NCBI GenBank assembly: GCA_024867545.1
Contig: JANFNE010000067.1
Coordinates: 62,001-126,000, forward strand
DNA length: 64,000 nucleotides
Reading direction: 5' to 3'
DNA from: Phytopythium helicoides
Lineage: Eukaryota > Oomycota > Peronosporomycetes > Pythiales > Pythiaceae
Shown: one piece after another, positions 63,850 through 64,000 of the stretch
Position numbering within the stretch: the stretch's first letter is position 1
Layout of the letters: every line of letters starts with the position of its first letter
Notes under the pieces: generated by a model
Seen by the model: only the letters and a program-made list of their open reading frames with translations
Databases searched by the model: none
Told to the model about the DNA's origin: nothing
Program-made: the position numbers and the translations under genes

Positions 63850-64000
63850 CTAACCTAAGCTATTGTATGAGCAACCAAGCCATGCCTCGGCTTCTGGATC
63901 ACATGGCGTTCCTAGGCCACTAGAAATCTCTCGACGCCGCATAGCAATTCCATCGTCCGAATAAACGCAGCGTACTACCTGAAAGCGATCATTGATGCAA
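63850..64000 (-). CDS. LRR/WLGC membrane protein I, 3' end only
   Basis: The last ~49 codons of exon 5 of another family member, cut by the window edge. The - strand reads CINDRFQVVRCVYSDDG, then MRRREISSGLGTPCDPEAEAW-LGC, followed by SYNSLG and a stop at 63852-63850. The spacing of the last cysteines matches genes B, D, E and F. It is head-to-tail with H. Confidence 0.85.
   Translation of the reverse strand, partial: CINDRFQVVRCVYSDDGIAMRRREISSGLGTPCDPEAEAWLGCSYNSLG

Noticed and set aside
1..64000. tRNA, rRNA or intact transposon genes
   Set aside because: No cloverleaf-like segment, rRNA sequence, reverse transcriptase or transposase motif was noticed on reading; absence was not tested by a dedicated search.

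Overview
The window looks like nuclear DNA of an oomycete, most probably Phytophthora or a close relative. Genes are compact with short GT..AG introns of about 60-75 bp. Eukaryotic housekeeping genes (importin, Prp16-type helicase, CPN10, PRL phosphatase, Prune-like phosphatase, guanine deaminase) are interleaved with lineage-specific families: LRR membrane proteins ending in W-L-G-C, armadillo-repeat protein kinases, and ankyrin repeats with the WLHENRSEG-type motif. No rRNA, tRNA, CRISPR array or intact transposon was recognised.

Layout. 1-2507: 3' part of a transportin-3/MTR10-like importin, with several frame changes. 2908-6017 (-): coiled-coil/GAF protein. 6360-6740 (-): decayed methyltransferase. 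7786-8300: small secreted cysteine-rich protein. 9527-18625 (-): block of methyltransferase, ARM-kinase, methyltransferase. 19002-26858 (+): three LRR/WLGC membrane-protein genes (A, B, C). 26859-29251: GC-rich island with a 28-bp tandem repeat, CPN10 and guanine deaminase. 29980-31055 (-): Tudor/AT-hook/TFIIS-N-like protein. 31321-36822 (+): LRR genes D and E. 37974-45613 (+): second methyltransferase, ARM-kinase, methyltransferase block, inverted relative to the first. 46459-48502: GC-rich island with PRL phosphatase (+) and Prune/PPX1-like protein (-). 49209-51673 (-): LRR gene F. 52206-54641 (+): LRR gene G. 54768-58090 (-): Prp16/DHX38 helicase. 58716-61026: remnants of a Gly/Ser repeat protein and an ankyrin gene. 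61107-63515 (-): LRR gene H, a frameshifted twin of G. 63850-64000 (-): 3' end of a further LRR gene (I).

The most unusual content is the expanding receptor-like island. Nine LRR/WLGC loci share a fixed five-exon design and a predicted topology of five membrane spans with an extracellular LRR and cysteine-rich tail. They sit between two inverted copies of a block carrying pseudokinase plus non-RD-kinase plus ARM-repeat proteins, bracketed by near-identical SAM methyltransferases. Gene F is a visible mosaic of D-like and E-like sequence, introns included; methyltransferase copy 1 has a swapped 5' end; G and H are an inverted pair around the Prp16 gene. These point to ongoing duplication and gene conversion. 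A functional link between the receptors, kinases and methyltransferases is only inferred from clustering.

A caution on data quality: the essential single-copy genes (importin, Prp16, Prune) carry single-base frameshifts, and all four in the Prp16 gene fall in mononucleotide runs. They are probably consensus errors, although the large lineage-specific genes are intact.
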